From Paracoccaceae bacterium (GTDB lineage: Bacteria > Pseudomonadota > Alphaproteobacteria > Rhodobacterales > Rhodobacteraceae): a stretch of DNA of 32,705 nt. Shown one piece after another: positions 15,808 through 24,307 of the stretch; position 1 is the stretch's first letter, and each line of letters begins with the position of its first letter. The stretch spans positions 47,814 to 80,518 of the forward strand of contig JAPOVX010000293.1 in NCBI GenBank assembly GCA_026707935.1, read 5' to 3'. Made by a program: the position numbers and the translations under genes. The notes below the pieces were generated by a model. It saw only the letters and a program-made list of their open reading frames with translations. It did not search any database and was not told the DNA's origin.

Positions 15808-16305
15808 GTGTCAGCCAGAAACATCGTCCCGGTCGGATTCGCGCAGCACGATCATTCGGCCTGCATCGAAGACGCGATTGCAGCCGCCGAAACACGCTGC
15901 GAGAACGAGAGGCTGCGCTTGACCCCGGTGCGCCGCAAGGTTCTGGAATTTCTCCTGCGGGAGCATCGCGCACTTGGCGCCTATGAGATCCTCGATCTAC
16001 TGCGCGAGGTGGGATTCGGCTCCCAGCCGCCGGTGGCATACCGCGCGCTCGACTTCCTGGTCGCCCACGGCTTCGTACACAAGCTTGAACGCCTGAATGC
16101 CTTCGTTGCATGTGCCCATCCCGGTCAAACCCATTCGCCGGCCTTCATGATCTGCCGCCTGTGCGATACCGTGGCCGAGACGCAATCGGCGCCGACCAGC
16201 GGCGCCCTCGGGGCCGCCGCCCGCGCGGCGGGATTCCGGGTCGAACGCACGGTTGTGGAAGCCGAAGGCGTATGTCCCGCCTGCGCCACGAAAACCGGCT
16301 CATGA
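15808..16305 (+). CDS. zur: Fur-family zinc uptake regulator Zur
   Basis: Zinc-sensing repressor of 165 residues. The N-terminal winged helix (about 30-95) has the Fur-type Leu-Thr-Pro-Val-Arg-Arg-Lys-Val-Leu-Glu and a recognition helix around Pro-Pro-Val-Ala-Tyr-Arg-Ala-Leu-Asp. The metal-binding C-domain contains Cys102-Ala-His-Pro, Cys116-x-x-Cys119 and Cys156-x-x-Cys159; the two CxxC pairs form the structural zinc site. The Ala-Phe-Met-Ile-Cys-Arg-Leu-Cys segment is more like Zur than Fur or PerR, and the neighbours are zinc uptake genes. The start is GTG at 15808 with AAGAAGGG upstream. It overlaps znuC by 4 nt (ATGA), so the repressor is produced with the transporter and probably limits its own operon and znuA through the divergent spacer. 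Confidence 0.94.
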   Translation: MSARNIVPVGFAQHDHSACIEDAIAAAETRCENERLRLTPVRRKVLEFLLREHRALGAYEILDLLREVGFGSQPPVAYRALDFLVAHGFVHKLERLNAFVACAHPGQTHSPAFMICRLCDTVAETQSAPTSGALGAAARAAGFRVERTVVEAEGVCPACATKTGS

Positions 16306-17036
16306 ACCTGGTTTCCGTTGAAGATCTCTGCATCCGCTACGGTGCCCACACGGCACTGCGTCATGTCAGCCTGACGATCGAGCGGGGGGAGATCGTCACC
16401 ATTGTCGGCCCAAATGGCTCGGGCAAGACCAGCCTCCTGCGCGCCATCGTTGGCGCGCACCGACCGGACAGCGGGAGGGTCAAGTGCAAACCCGGCCTGC
16501 GAATCGGATATGTGCCGCAGAAGTTGCACATCAATCCAACCCTGCCGATCACGGTTGATCGGTTCCTGAAGCTCACCGATCGCGTTTCGCCGGATGCCCG
16601 CAAGGTTTCACTTGAAGAGGCGGGAGTGCCGGACACGTTGGAACGCCAGATGTCACAACTTTCGGGCGGGCAGTTTCAGCGCGTGCTTTTGGCCCGCGCC
16701 CTGATCAACCGGCCAGAGATCCTTTTGCTTGACGAAGCTACTCAGGGCCTCGACCAACCGGGTTCGGCGGCTTTCTATCGCCAGATCGAGACGGTAAGGC
16801 ACGAAACCGGCTGCGCGGTTCTGATGATCAGCCATGAGCTACACGTTGTCATGAGCACGTCCGACCGGGTGATTTGCCTCAACGGCCATATCTGTTGCGA
16901 AGGGACGCCCGCTGTGGTCGCCTCGGCACCGGAATACCGTATGCTCTTTGGCGCAGGAACGGGCGGCGCCCTGGCACTCTATCGTCACGATCATGACCAC
17001 GATCACGACGTCCCTTCGACGATGGCGGCGGAATAA
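16302..17036 (+). CDS. znuC: Zinc ABC transporter ATP-binding protein
   Basis: Cytoplasmic ATPase of 244 residues that energises zinc import. Walker A is Gly-Pro-Asn-Gly-Ser-Gly-Lys-Thr (36-43), the signature is Leu-Ser-Gly-Gly-Gln-Phe-Gln-Arg, and Walker B is Ile-Leu-Leu-Leu-Asp-Glu-Ala, followed by Thr-Gln-Gly-Leu-Asp, in which Asp-Glu-Ala-Thr-Gln-Gly is typical of ZnuC. The H-loop is Met-Ile-Ser-His-Glu-Leu. The C-terminal tail contains an alternating His-Asp stretch, common in ZnuC and likely to bind metal. The ATG at 16302 overlaps the zur stop (ATGA). Longer in-frame starts inside zur add an Arg/Gly-rich segment with no family match and are rejected. The stop overlaps the znuB start (TAATG). 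Confidence 0.96.
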   Translation: MNLVSVEDLCIRYGAHTALRHVSLTIERGEIVTIVGPNGSGKTSLLRAIVGAHRPDSGRVKCKPGLRIGYVPQKLHINPTLPITVDRFLKLTDRVSPDARKVSLEEAGVPDTLERQMSQLSGGQFQRVLLARALINRPEILLLDEATQGLDQPGSAAFYRQIETVRHETGCAVLMISHELHVVMSTSDRVICLNGHICCEGTPAVVASAPEYRMLFGAGTGGALALYRHDHDHDHDVPSTMAAE

Positions 17037-17833
17037 TGCTCGACGATTTCATGACGCGTGCGACGTTGGCGGGGATCGGCGTGGCGTTTGCAGCGGCTCC
17101 GCTTGGCTGCTTCGTCGTCTGGCGGCGCATGGCCTATTTCGGAGAAACAACGGCCCACGCAGCAATTCTGGGTGTCGCTCTTTCCCTGGCATTGCAGGCA
17201 TCGATCTTTGCGGGCACGGTGGCGGTGGCGCTGGTGATGGCCGTGACGGCGACACTTTTGGCGTGGCGGGGCTATACCATGGATACGCTTCTGGGCGTTC
17301 TGGCCCATTCCTCCCTTGCGTTCGGACTTGTGGCGGTATCGTTCCTATCCGGCATCCGCGTCGATCTCATGGCCTATCTCTTTGGTGACATCCTGGCTGT
17401 CTCGCGCATTGACCTTGTCGTGATCTGGGGTGGTGGCGCGCTGGTCATTGCTCTGATCGCCTGGCGCTGGTCAGCGCTTTTGACCTCGACCCTGAACGAA
17501 GAACTGGCCTGTGCCAGTGGGCTCGATCCCCGTCACGAACAATTGATCCTGACGCTGGCCCTGGCGATCACCGTTGCCGTGGCAATCAAGGTTGTCGGTG
17601 TTCTGCTTATCGTAGCCATGTTGATCATCCCCGCCGCCGCTGCCAGCGGCCTTGCCCGAACACCCGAGGCCATGGCCATGATAGCCGGAGCAATCGGCGC
17701 CATCTCGGCACTGGCTGGCCTGCGTGCCGCCTACGTGCTTGATACTCCAGCCGGTCCGTCCATCGTTTGCGTAGCCGCAGTAGCGTTTGCCGCCTGCAGC
17801 CTGATCGAAAGAAGAGCACGACTCGGTTCGTGA
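17036..17833 (+). CDS. znuB: Zinc ABC transporter permease
   Basis: Integral membrane channel of 265 residues, ABC-3 family, with about eight hydrophobic segments. Family traits are the Gly-Cys-Phe-Val-Val-Trp-Arg-Arg-Met-Ala-Tyr-Phe-Gly-Glu-Thr-x-Ala-His-Ala motif near residues 23-42, Asp-Thr-Leu-Leu-Gly-Val-Leu-Ala-His-Ser, and the Leu-Phe-Gly-Asp-Ile-Leu-Ala-Val segment. It pairs with ZnuC inside and receives zinc from ZnuA outside. Start ATG 17036 shares one base with the znuC stop, so translation is coupled. It is the last gene of the cassette; a short palindrome CTCGGCGCCGAG follows at about 17843-17854 without a T run. Confidence 0.95.
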   Translation: MLDDFMTRATLAGIGVAFAAAPLGCFVVWRRMAYFGETTAHAAILGVALSLALQASIFAGTVAVALVMAVTATLLAWRGYTMDTLLGVLAHSSLAFGLVAVSFLSGIRVDLMAYLFGDILAVSRIDLVVIWGGGALVIALIAWRWSALLTSTLNEELACASGLDPRHEQLILTLALAITVAVAIKVVGVLLIVAMLIIPAAAASGLARTPEAMAMIAGAIGAISALAGLRAAYVLDTPAGPSIVCVAAVAFAACSLIERRARLGS

Positions 17834-18070
17834 ACGCATACGCTCGGCGCCGAGAAGAGGGCGGCATGCGGTGAAACGAAAATCCCAAGCGTGACAGATG
17901 CTCGTTTTTGCAGCGGTACCTGTTCCGGGCTATTCCAATTTCCAGGAAACTCGATGCGGGGTCAAACCGGGAAACCCGACCCGCCTTCCGACAATTCTTT
18001 CAGGAAAAATACACTCCACCAGCCAGCCGCTGTTGCATCATCTTGAGGAATCGATTGTCCTCTCCAGAAA
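17834..18070. other. Intergenic region with second copy of a short peptide end
   Basis: 237 nt between convergent znuB and the DUF1223 gene. The minus-strand frame at about 18005-17962 ends Leu-Lys-Glu-Leu-Ser-Glu-Gly-Gly-Ser-Gly-Phe-Pro-Val-stop, resembling the peptide end at 14530-14480. No complete gene and no strong terminator were recognised. Confidence 0.4.
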
Positions 18071-18784
18071 CTAATCGACCTGGCGGACGGCGACAATAGG
18101 GCCGGTCCTGCCCTCCTGGAGCACAGCGACCAAAACTGCGGACGGATCAACTTGTCCTGATAGCTGCTTTTTCTCCTGTCCGTTCCACGTTGCCGCCCGT
18201 TTCCACGAGTCGACGACATTGGTGTACAGGATCGTTCGCCCCCTGTTTTCGCCTCGTTCGATCTTGATCGTTGCTTCGGGCGTGATTTCAGCCAGGTAAA
18301 TGCTGCAGCCGGCCGTGCAGACCTCGCGGCCTTGCTCCTTTGGCTCGAGACGAATCGTCAACCGTTCGCCGGCCCTTTTCACGATGAACTCGACAGGCTC
18401 CGGCTGTCGTTGGAGGGATTCGATCTCTTCAGGGACTCCCCGAATTCGGCCGCCCGCGAATTGGGCGACGCCGTGCAAGATGATCTGGGGCGTGACCAAC
18501 CTGTACGGACTCATCAGGCGCATGTTGTAGGCAGCCTGCCGCGGAGTGAATTCGGCGATCGCGAATTCGTCCTTCCAACCGATATAGTCCCAGTAATCCA
18601 CATGCATGCCGAGAGCGATGACATCGTCCTGTTTCGCCAGTTCCGTCAGGAATCGATCGGCAGGCGGACAGGACGAACAGCCCTGGCTCGTGTACAACTC
18701 GACCAGAATCGGTCCGGCCAACACGGGGACAGAAGAAAACGCCCAGATACAGGACGTCCAGACAATTCCAATCAAGCGCATCAT
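18071..18784 (-). CDS. DUF1223 family secreted thioredoxin-like protein
   Basis: Exported protein of about 237 residues. A signal peptide covers about residues 1-23 (hydrophobic, ending Val-Leu-Ala before Gly-Pro). The mature part opens with Leu-Val-Glu-Leu-Tyr-Thr-Ser-Gln-Gly-Cys-Ser-Ser-Cys-Pro-Pro-Ala-Asp, the DUF1223 hallmark, with a CxxC pair at the place of a thioredoxin active site. His-Val-Asp-Tyr-Trp-Asp-Tyr-Ile-Gly-Trp-Lys-Asp follows, also diagnostic. The function is unknown; a periplasmic redox or metallochaperone role is plausible. ATG 18784 or 18781 is preferred over a longer frame from 18805. It lies downstream of acnA on the same strand, a neighbour pair I associate with alphaproteobacteria, though the 184-nt gap leaves the transcript question open. 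Confidence 0.9.
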   Translation of the reverse strand: MMRLIGIVWTSCIWAFSSVPVLAGPILVELYTSQGCSSCPPADRFLTELAKQDDVIALGMHVDYWDYIGWKDEFAIAEFTPRQAAYNMRLMSPYRLVTPQIILHGVAQFAGGRIRGVPEEIESLQRQPEPVEFIVKRAGERLTIRLEPKEQGREVCTAGCSIYLAEITPEATIKIERGENRGRTILYTNVVDSWKRAATWNGQEKKQLSGQVDPSAVLVAVLQEGRTGPIVAVRQVD

Positions 18785-18968
18785 GGCAAATCGACCTATC
18801 AACATTCCTCGTCGTGACGCAATTCACGATTAGGCGATCTTCCCACCTGCGGAGAAACCGGTCCAATAAATACCTTGCGAGCCAACTTGATCAGCAGGAA
18901 TTCGGATCGTCACCAGGGGATTCAAATGTCGTGGCCGTTCGGTTTGCCTGCGCAATTGAACTCATGCC

Positions 18969-21665
18969 TCAGGATTGACCGACTCCCGCGAGGTTGCGAA
19001 GAACAAACGGCAGAACTCCACCGTTCCTGACGTAGGAAATCTCGACTTCGGTATCGATACGACACTTGAGGGTAATATTCCTCGTCTTGCCGTCGGAATA
19101 CGTGATGGCCGCCGCGCAGTCCGAACCCGGAGCGAGTTGACCTTCCAGGCCGGTAATCGTGATCGATTCGTCTCCCGTCAGGGAAAGCGAATGTCTCGTG
19201 TCGCCGCCGGTGAACTCGAACGGAACCACCCCCATGCCGACCAGGTTGGATCGATGAATCCGCTCGAAGTTCTCAACGATAACCGCCTTGACTCCCAGGA
19301 GCGCGACACCTTTTGCCGCCCAGTCGCGGGATGACCCGGCGCCGTACTGGCTTCCGGCAACGACCACCAACGGCGTTCCTGCCGCCGCGTACTCCATGGC
19401 GGCGTCATACACGGGCTTCTCGTTTCCGTCGGGCCCTTTCGTGAACCCGCCCTCGACACCGGACAGCATCTCGTTCCTGATGCGGATATTCCCGAAGGTT
19501 CCGCGAACCATGATCTCGTGGTTTCCCCGCCGCGAACCGTAGGAATTGAATTCCTTCGGCGGCACCTGCCGTTCCGTCAGGTACCGGCCGGCCGGCGTCG
19601 TGTCCCTGAAGGATCCCGCCGGCGAAATGTGGTCCGTCGTCACCATGTCGCCCAGCATCATGAGGATTCTCGCGTCTCGAACGTCCGAAATCTCGCCCGG
19701 CTCGGGTGTGATTCCTTCAAAATACGGAGGTTTCCGAACATAGGTCGAAACCGCCGGCCAGTCATATGTCAGGCTGTCGGTCGTGCGGACCTGGCGCCAT
19801 CGTTCGTCCCCGGCAAAGACTTCGGCGTACTTCCTTTCGAACGCCTCACGGGTCACCGTCTTGTCGACGATTTCCGCAATCTCCGATGTCGCAGGCCAGA
19901 TATCCTTGAGGAATACGTCCCTGCCGTCGCCATCCTGCCCGACCGGCTCGTTTGTCAGATCGATCCCGATGTCTCCGACAAGCGCATAGACAACGACCAG
20001 CGGAGGGGATGCCAGGTAGTTGGCCCGGACGTCTGGAGAGATCCTTCCCTCGAAGTTGCGGTTGCCCGACAGGACCGAAACGGCGACGAGGTCATTGTCA
20101 TGGATCGCGGCGCTGATCTCTTCCTGGATGGGTCCGGAGTTGCCGATACAGGTCGTGCAACCGTACCCCACGAGGTTGAACCCAAGCGCGTCCAGATCTT
20201 CCTGCAGCCCCGAAGCCTCAAGATAGTCCGAAACAACCTGCGACCCCGGTGCGAGAGACGTCTTGACCCAGGGTTTGACCTGCAGTCCGAGCGCCCTCGC
20301 CTTTCTCGCAACCAGTCCGGCCCCGATCATGACATAGGGGTTCGACGTGTTGGTGCATGATGTGATCGACGCAATGACCACCTTGCCCGATGAGATGTCA
20401 TAGTCCTCGCCGTTGACCGGGACGGTCTTGTCGAGGGGACGCTTGAAATTGCTGGTCATCTCGTTGGCGAAGGCCGACTTCGCCTTGGACAACGGGACAA
20501 AATCCTGCGGACGCCTCGGGCCTGAAATCGCCGGAACGATCGTGCTCATGTCCAGCTCCAGCGTATCCGTATAGATCGGGGAGTAATCCGTTCCCCGCCA
20601 GATTCCGTTTTCCTTGGCAAAAGCCTCGACCAGGGCGATCCCTTCGCGATCACGTCCCGAAACCTCGAGATATCTCAGTGTTTCAGTATCGACAGGGAAA
20701 AACCCGCACGTGGCCCCGTATTCTGGCGCCATGTTCGCAATCGTGGCACGGTCCGCCAGCGGTAACGTATCCAGCCCGTCACCGAAGAACTCGACGAACT
20801 TGCCCACGACCCCCTTCTCGCGGAGCATTGCAACGACCTTGAGCACCAGATCCGTGGCAGTCGTGCCTTCAACCATGGTTCCGGTTAGCCGGAAGCCGAC
20901 GACCTCCGGAATGAGCATCGACACCGGCTGGCCGAGCATAGCCGCCTCTGCCTCGATCCCGCCGACGCCCCAACCCAGAACCGCCAACCCATTGACCATG
21001 GTCGTGTGAGAATCCGTCCCGACAAGGGTGTCGGGAAACGCGATCCAGGCCCCGTCCCGATCCTGGTCTTTCCAGACCGTCCTCGACAGGTACTCCAGAT
21101 TGACCTGGTGGCAAATTCCGGTTCCGGGAGGCACGACCCGAAAGTTCTCGAACGCCGCCTGCCCCCATTTCAGGAAGGTATACCTTTCCAGGTTTCGTTC
21201 GTATTCGCGTTCCACATTGACCCTGAATGCACGCGGATTGCCGAATTCGTCGATCATGACCGAATGGTCGATGACGAGGTCGACCGGGGTCAGCGGATTG
21301 ATCTTTTCCGGATCTCCCCCGAGTTCAATAATGCCGTCGCGCATTGCCGCGAGATCGACCACGGCCGGAACACCGGTAAAATCCTGCATGAGCACGCGCG
21401 CCGGCCGGTAGGAAATCTCCTTGGGATTCCTGCCGCCGTTCCTGCCCCAATCGGAAAAAGCACGGATGTCGTCGGCATCGACGCTTGTCCCGTCCTCGAA
21501 CCGGAGCATGTTCTCGAGCACGACGTTAAGGACGGCCGGAAGCTTGGAAAATTCGCCCAGGCCGGCGCTTTCGGCCGCCCGGATCGAGTAGTAATCGATG
21601 TGACCGTGCCCGGTATCCAGAGAAGTCCTGGTTCCGAAACTGTTGCGTCCGACCGCGACAACCAT
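18969..21665 (-). CDS. acnA: Aconitate hydratase A
   Basis: TCA-cycle enzyme that interconverts citrate and isocitrate through cis-aconitate, 898 residues (usual length about 890-900). Three [4Fe-4S] ligands are in place: Cys437 in Thr-Ser-Cys-Thr-Asn-Thr-Ser, and Cys503 and Cys506 in Gly-Cys-Thr-Thr-Cys-Ile-Gly-Asn. The swivel domain at the C-terminus shows Gly-Ser-Arg-Arg-Gly-Asn-His-Glu-Ile-Met and Gly-Ala-Gly-Ser-Ser-Arg-Asp-Trp-Ala-Ala-Lys. The C-terminus is complete (ending near Val-Leu-Arg). The start at 21665 has GGAG 6 nt upstream and gives the expected short N-terminus before the Asp-Tyr-Tyr-Ser segment; a frame from 21707 adds 14 residues. It diverges from the ccm genes. Confidence 0.97.
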   Translation of the reverse strand: MVVAVGRNSFGTRTSLDTGHGHIDYYSIRAAESAGLGEFSKLPAVLNVVLENMLRFEDGTSVDADDIRAFSDWGRNGGRNPKEISYRPARVLMQDFTGVPAVVDLAAMRDGIIELGGDPEKINPLTPVDLVIDHSVMIDEFGNPRAFRVNVEREYERNLERYTFLKWGQAAFENFRVVPPGTGICHQVNLEYLSRTVWKDQDRDGAWIAFPDTLVGTDSHTTMVNGLAVLGWGVGGIEAEAAMLGQPVSMLIPEVVGFRLTGTMVEGTTATDLVLKVVAMLREKGVVGKFVEFFGDGLDTLPLADRATIANMAPEYGATCGFFPVDTETLRYLEVSGRDREGIALVEAFAKENGIWRGTDYSPIYTDTLELDMSTIVPAISGPRRPQDFVPLSKAKSAFANEMTSNFKRPLDKTVPVNGEDYDISSGKVVIASITSCTNTSNPYVMIGAGLVARKARALGLQVKPWVKTSLAPGSQVVSDYLEASGLQEDLDALGFNLVGYGCTTCIGNSGPIQEEISAAIHDNDLVAVSVLSGNRNFEGRISPDVRANYLASPPLVVVYALVGDIGIDLTNEPVGQDGDGRDVFLKDIWPATSEIAEIVDKTVTREAFERKYAEVFAGDERWRQVRTTDSLTYDWPAVSTYVRKPPYFEGITPEPGEISDVRDARILMMLGDMVTTDHISPAGSFRDTTPAGRYLTERQVPPKEFNSYGSRRGNHEIMVRGTFGNIRIRNEMLSGVEGGFTKGPDGNEKPVYDAAMEYAAAGTPLVVVAGSQYGAGSSRDWAAKGVALLGVKAVIVENFERIHRSNLVGMGVVPFEFTGGDTRHSLSLTGDESITITGLEGQLAPGSDCAAAITYSDGKTRNITLKCRIDTEVEISYVRNGGVLPFVLRNLAGVGQS

Positions 21666-22037
21666 CTCCAACTCCGCCGCTTGACCTTGAATGAGTCGCA
21701 TATGCACCAGCGATAGAGGCGATACAAGATTGACCAGGTCAGCCCTCGGCAGAATTGATTGACCTGTATGCCCGACTCCGTTCTACAGGCAGGCTGAAGG
21801 GTATCGGCGTCAGCGTGACACCGCCAAATACCTGCTTTCTTGCCGCTCCCGGCCCGGTCCTTTTCGCTGCGCCGGGATTTTCAAGGCCGTGTCCGGATAT
21901 CCAATGAATACTTGCCTCCAAATCCAAAACCCTGCATTCCGTACGTCGCCAATCCGGGTCGGTCGGCTCGTCACGTCAGGGCGACGAATCGATCACCGAA
22001 ACGTCGCAATCCTCACATGCGGCACGAGGAACGTCCC
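21666..22037. other. Divergent acnA / ccmA intergenic region
   Basis: 372 nt without a recognised gene, separating divergent acnA and ccmA; it should contain both promoters. Short open frames here look like chance. GAGGAA lies 6 nt before the ccmA ATG. No convincing promoter hexamers or operator palindromes were found by eye. Confidence 0.5.
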
Positions 22038-22724
22038 ATGGACCTTGAAGTCACCGACCTTGCATGTCGATATGGCTCACGGCTGATTTTTTCGGGCGTT
22101 GGATTTCGTGTCGGACCGGGCGGTCTCCTCGTTGTACACGGTCCAAACGGCAGCGGAAAGACAACCTTGCTGCGTTGCCTCGCGGGACTCGCCCGTCCCG
22201 CTTCGGGAACGATCAGGATCGATTCCGACCAGTCGACGTTCCTCGGCCACAGGAGCGCCGTCACCGCGACGATGAGCGTCGCCGACAATCTCCGGTTCTG
22301 GGCCAATGTTCACGGGTACTTTGGCAAGGACGCAGACGTCCGGACACAGAAAGCCGCCGAATTGCTCAACATCACGCCGTACATTGATCAACCCGCCGGA
22401 TCGCTTTCCGCAGGTCAGCGTCGCCGGCTCGGAATCGCGCGGATTCACGCCGCCGGTCGAGCCGTGTGGTTACTGGACGAGCCGACAACGGCACTGGATG
22501 CCGATTCGATCACAGGGTTCGGGACACTCCTGGAGGATCACCTTGAAGCGGGTGGGCAGGCAGTCCTGACCAGTCAGAAACCGGAGTTTTCGGACAGTGC
22601 GGCATCCATTGATCTGGCCGTACACTCCGGCATGGCAGAAGGAAAAACTGATGGCGAGTCCATTTATTCCGGTGTCTCGGCCGGGCCGACCCGGGAAACC
22701 CGTTCTCGACCGGAATTCGCCTGA
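22038..22724 (+). CDS. ccmA: Heme exporter ATP-binding protein CcmA
   Basis: ATPase of the CcmABCD complex, which in System I cytochrome c biogenesis releases holo-CcmE from CcmC. It has 228 residues. Walker A is Gly-Pro-Asn-Gly-Ser-Gly-Lys-Thr-Thr (35-43), the signature Leu-Ser-Ala-Gly-Gln-Arg-Arg-Arg is the CcmA variant (Ala in place of the second Gly), and Walker B is Val-Trp-Leu-Leu-Asp-Glu-Pro. Phe-Leu-Gly-His near residue 75 is also CcmA-like. The ATG at 22038 has GAGGAA upstream; another ATG at 22017 is in frame but has a poorer site. The C-terminus runs about 20 residues past the usual end. The stop overlaps the ccmB start (TGATG). Confidence 0.95.
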   Translation: MDLEVTDLACRYGSRLIFSGVGFRVGPGGLLVVHGPNGSGKTTLLRCLAGLARPASGTIRIDSDQSTFLGHRSAVTATMSVADNLRFWANVHGYFGKDADVRTQKAAELLNITPYIDQPAGSLSAGQRRRLGIARIHAAGRAVWLLDEPTTALDADSITGFGTLLEDHLEAGGQAVLTSQKPEFSDSAASIDLAVHSGMAEGKTDGESIYSGVSAGPTRETRSRPEFA

Positions 22725-23380
22725 TGCTGGCACTGTTTCGCCGGGACTGCGAATTGGCCCTCAAGTCAGGAAGCAATTCTGGCCTTGCCCTGGCGTTCCT
22801 TTTGCTTCTGGTCGTCATTACCGCCATCGCGATCGGCCCTGATCCGGAGCAACTCCAGATACTCGCGCCTGCCGTCATTTGGGTGGGCGTCCTGCTTTCA
22901 TCGTTGTTGTCCCTGGAAAAGATCTTTCGGCAGGATCACGAGGACGGGATTCTCGAGGCCCTGATGACAAGCCCATTGCCGCCGGAAGGGATCGCGGTGG
23001 CCAAGGCATGCGCCCACTGGGTGACCACCGGTCTGCCCCTTGCCGTTATCGCCCCCGTGCCGGCGTTTCTCTTGAACTATTCCGCCAGTTCCAGCCTGTG
23101 GCTGGTTCTGAGCCTCGTCGTGGGAACGCCAGCCCTGAGTTTCGTCGGCACATTCAACGCAGCCCTGACTCTCAGGGTCAGGCGCGGCGGTCTACTCCTG
23201 TCAATTCTTGTCCTTCCTATGTGCGTTCCGACATTGATTTTCGGGGTTCAGGCGATACAGGTTCCCGTCGCCACCCAGTCATATGATGTCGCAATTGTGT
23301 ACTTGACCGGGTTGACCCTCGTGTCGGCGGCAACCATGCCTTTCGCGACAGCGGCCGCCTTGCGTGCAAGCGTCGAGTGA
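22724..23380 (+). CDS. ccmB: Heme exporter permease CcmB
   Basis: Inner-membrane protein of 218 residues with six hydrophobic segments, partner of CcmA. Family traits are the N-terminal Phe-Arg-Arg-Asp-Cys-Glu-Leu-Ala, the Leu-Glu-Lys-Ile-Phe-Arg-Gln-Asp-His-Glu-Asp-Gly motif (about 64-75), and Pro-Met-Cys-Val-Pro-Thr-Leu-Ile-Phe-Gly near 165. It starts within the ccmA stop codon and ends 13 nt before the ccmC start used here, so the genes form one coupled operon. With CcmA and CcmC it builds the complex that loads heme onto CcmE; ccmE, ccmF and ccmH are not in the window, in line with split ccm loci. Confidence 0.95.
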   Translation: MLALFRRDCELALKSGSNSGLALAFLLLLVVITAIAIGPDPEQLQILAPAVIWVGVLLSSLLSLEKIFRQDHEDGILEALMTSPLPPEGIAVAKACAHWVTTGLPLAVIAPVPAFLLNYSASSSLWLVLSLVVGTPALSFVGTFNAALTLRVRRGGLLLSILVLPMCVPTLIFGVQAIQVPVATQSYDVAIVYLTGLTLVSAATMPFATAAALRASVE

Positions 23381-23393
23381 ACTCTGGTCTGCC

Positions 23394-24152
23394 ATGTGGA
23401 ACAACACGCACTCCCGTCAGCGAAATCGCAACTCGCTCTGGCAATACGCGAATCCATCGCTGTTCATGACCGTGTCCGACCGGATCCTTCCTTACCTGGT
23501 TGTCCTGACCTGCTGTTCCCTGGCCGTCGGCGTGTCTTGGGGCCTTATTTTCACACCTGACGATTATCAACACGGCCCGAACGTCAAGATCATGTTCCTG
23601 CATGTCCCGGCGGCGCTGATGGCAATCAATGGTTGGCTCATGATGCTCGCGGCGTCGCTGATCTGGCTGGTTCGGCGGCACCACGTTTCCGCCCTTGCGG
23701 CCAAGGCGGCCGCGCCCGTTGGCTTCACGCTGACCCTGGTTGCACTGGCGACGGGAGCCATCTGGGGCAAGCCTGCCTGGGGGACCTACTGGGTCTGGGA
23801 TCCCCGGCTGACGTCATTCCTGATCCTTGCGCTTTTTTACGTGGGCTACATCGGCCTGTGGAAGGCTCTCGATGAATCGGACCAGGCCGCCGACCTGACG
23901 TCAATCCTGTGCATTGTCGGATCCGTCTTCGCATTGTTGTCGCGCTACGCCGTCCTCTTCTGGTCCCAGGGCCTGCACCAGGGTTCGACCCTCTCCCTCG
24001 ACCGGGAAACGCATATCGACAACGCGTTCTACTATCCCCTGGTCGTCTGCATCGCCGGGTTCGTCCTTCTCTTCGTCACATTGGTCGTGCTCGGCACGCG
24101 GCATGAAATCAGGCTTCGCCGGCTTGAAGCAATTCGTGCACGGAGAAGTTGA
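23394..24152 (+). CDS. ccmC: Heme exporter/heme-handling protein CcmC
   Basis: Six-pass inner-membrane protein of 252 residues that presents heme to CcmE. The tryptophan-rich WWD-type motif is clear: Trp-Gly-Lys-Pro-Ala-Trp-Gly-Thr-Tyr-Trp-Val-Trp-Asp-Pro-Arg-Leu-Thr-Ser. A conserved His precedes it in Val-Pro-Ala-Ala-Leu-Met-Ala-Ile-Asn context (Phe-Leu-His-Val), and a second lies in the later periplasmic loop (Leu-His-Gln-Gly). The N-terminus, Tyr-Ala-Asn-Pro-x-x-Phe-Met, is typical. The start is not firm: ATG 23394 is used, while GTG 23364 would overlap ccmB. In the WWD motif the usual Asp-Ala-Arg reads Asp-Pro-Arg here. Confidence 0.95.
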   Translation: MWNNTHSRQRNRNSLWQYANPSLFMTVSDRILPYLVVLTCCSLAVGVSWGLIFTPDDYQHGPNVKIMFLHVPAALMAINGWLMMLAASLIWLVRRHHVSALAAKAAAPVGFTLTLVALATGAIWGKPAWGTYWVWDPRLTSFLILALFYVGYIGLWKALDESDQAADLTSILCIVGSVFALLSRYAVLFWSQGLHQGSTLSLDRETHIDNAFYYPLVVCIAGFVLLFVTLVVLGTRHEIRLRRLEAIRARRS

Positions 24153-24154
24153 CT

Positions 24155-24307
24155 TTGATTTCCGGATTCAACGAAAGCGCGATCAACGTCCTTACGGCCT
24201 ACGGCATCGCAGCCGTGCTCATCGCCGCACTTGTCGTTCATACGCTCATCAAGGCCGGAAGGAGCAGGCGGTGGTTGCGAGAGGCGGAGAAACACGAGAG
24301 TGACTAG
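24155..24307 (+). CDS. ccmD: Heme exporter accessory protein CcmD
   Basis: Tiny membrane protein of 50 residues that stabilises the CcmABC-CcmE complex. Translation from TTG at 24155 gives an N-terminal polar stretch, one transmembrane helix (about residues 14-32, with Tyr-Gly-Ile-Ala-Ala-Val before it) and a basic cytoplasmic tail (Arg-Ser-Arg-Arg-Trp-Leu-Arg), the classic CcmD layout. GGAGAAG lies 6 nt before the TTG. It is 2 nt after ccmC and overlaps the GTG start of ccmG, so position, size and topology all agree. It is short and TTG-initiated, so it is easily missed. Confidence 0.9.
   Translation: MISGFNESAINVLTAYGIAAVLIAALVVHTLIKAGRSRRWLREAEKHESD

Noticed and set aside
16110..16301. 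N-terminal extension of znuC by 64 codons inside zur
   Set aside because: The extra residues are a shifted reading of the zur 3' end; the ATGA overlap at 16302 gives the normal ZnuC start.
19518..20360. 280-residue open frame antisense to acnA
   Set aside because: Shadow of the aconitase gene, whose cluster ligands and full length are preserved on the other strand.
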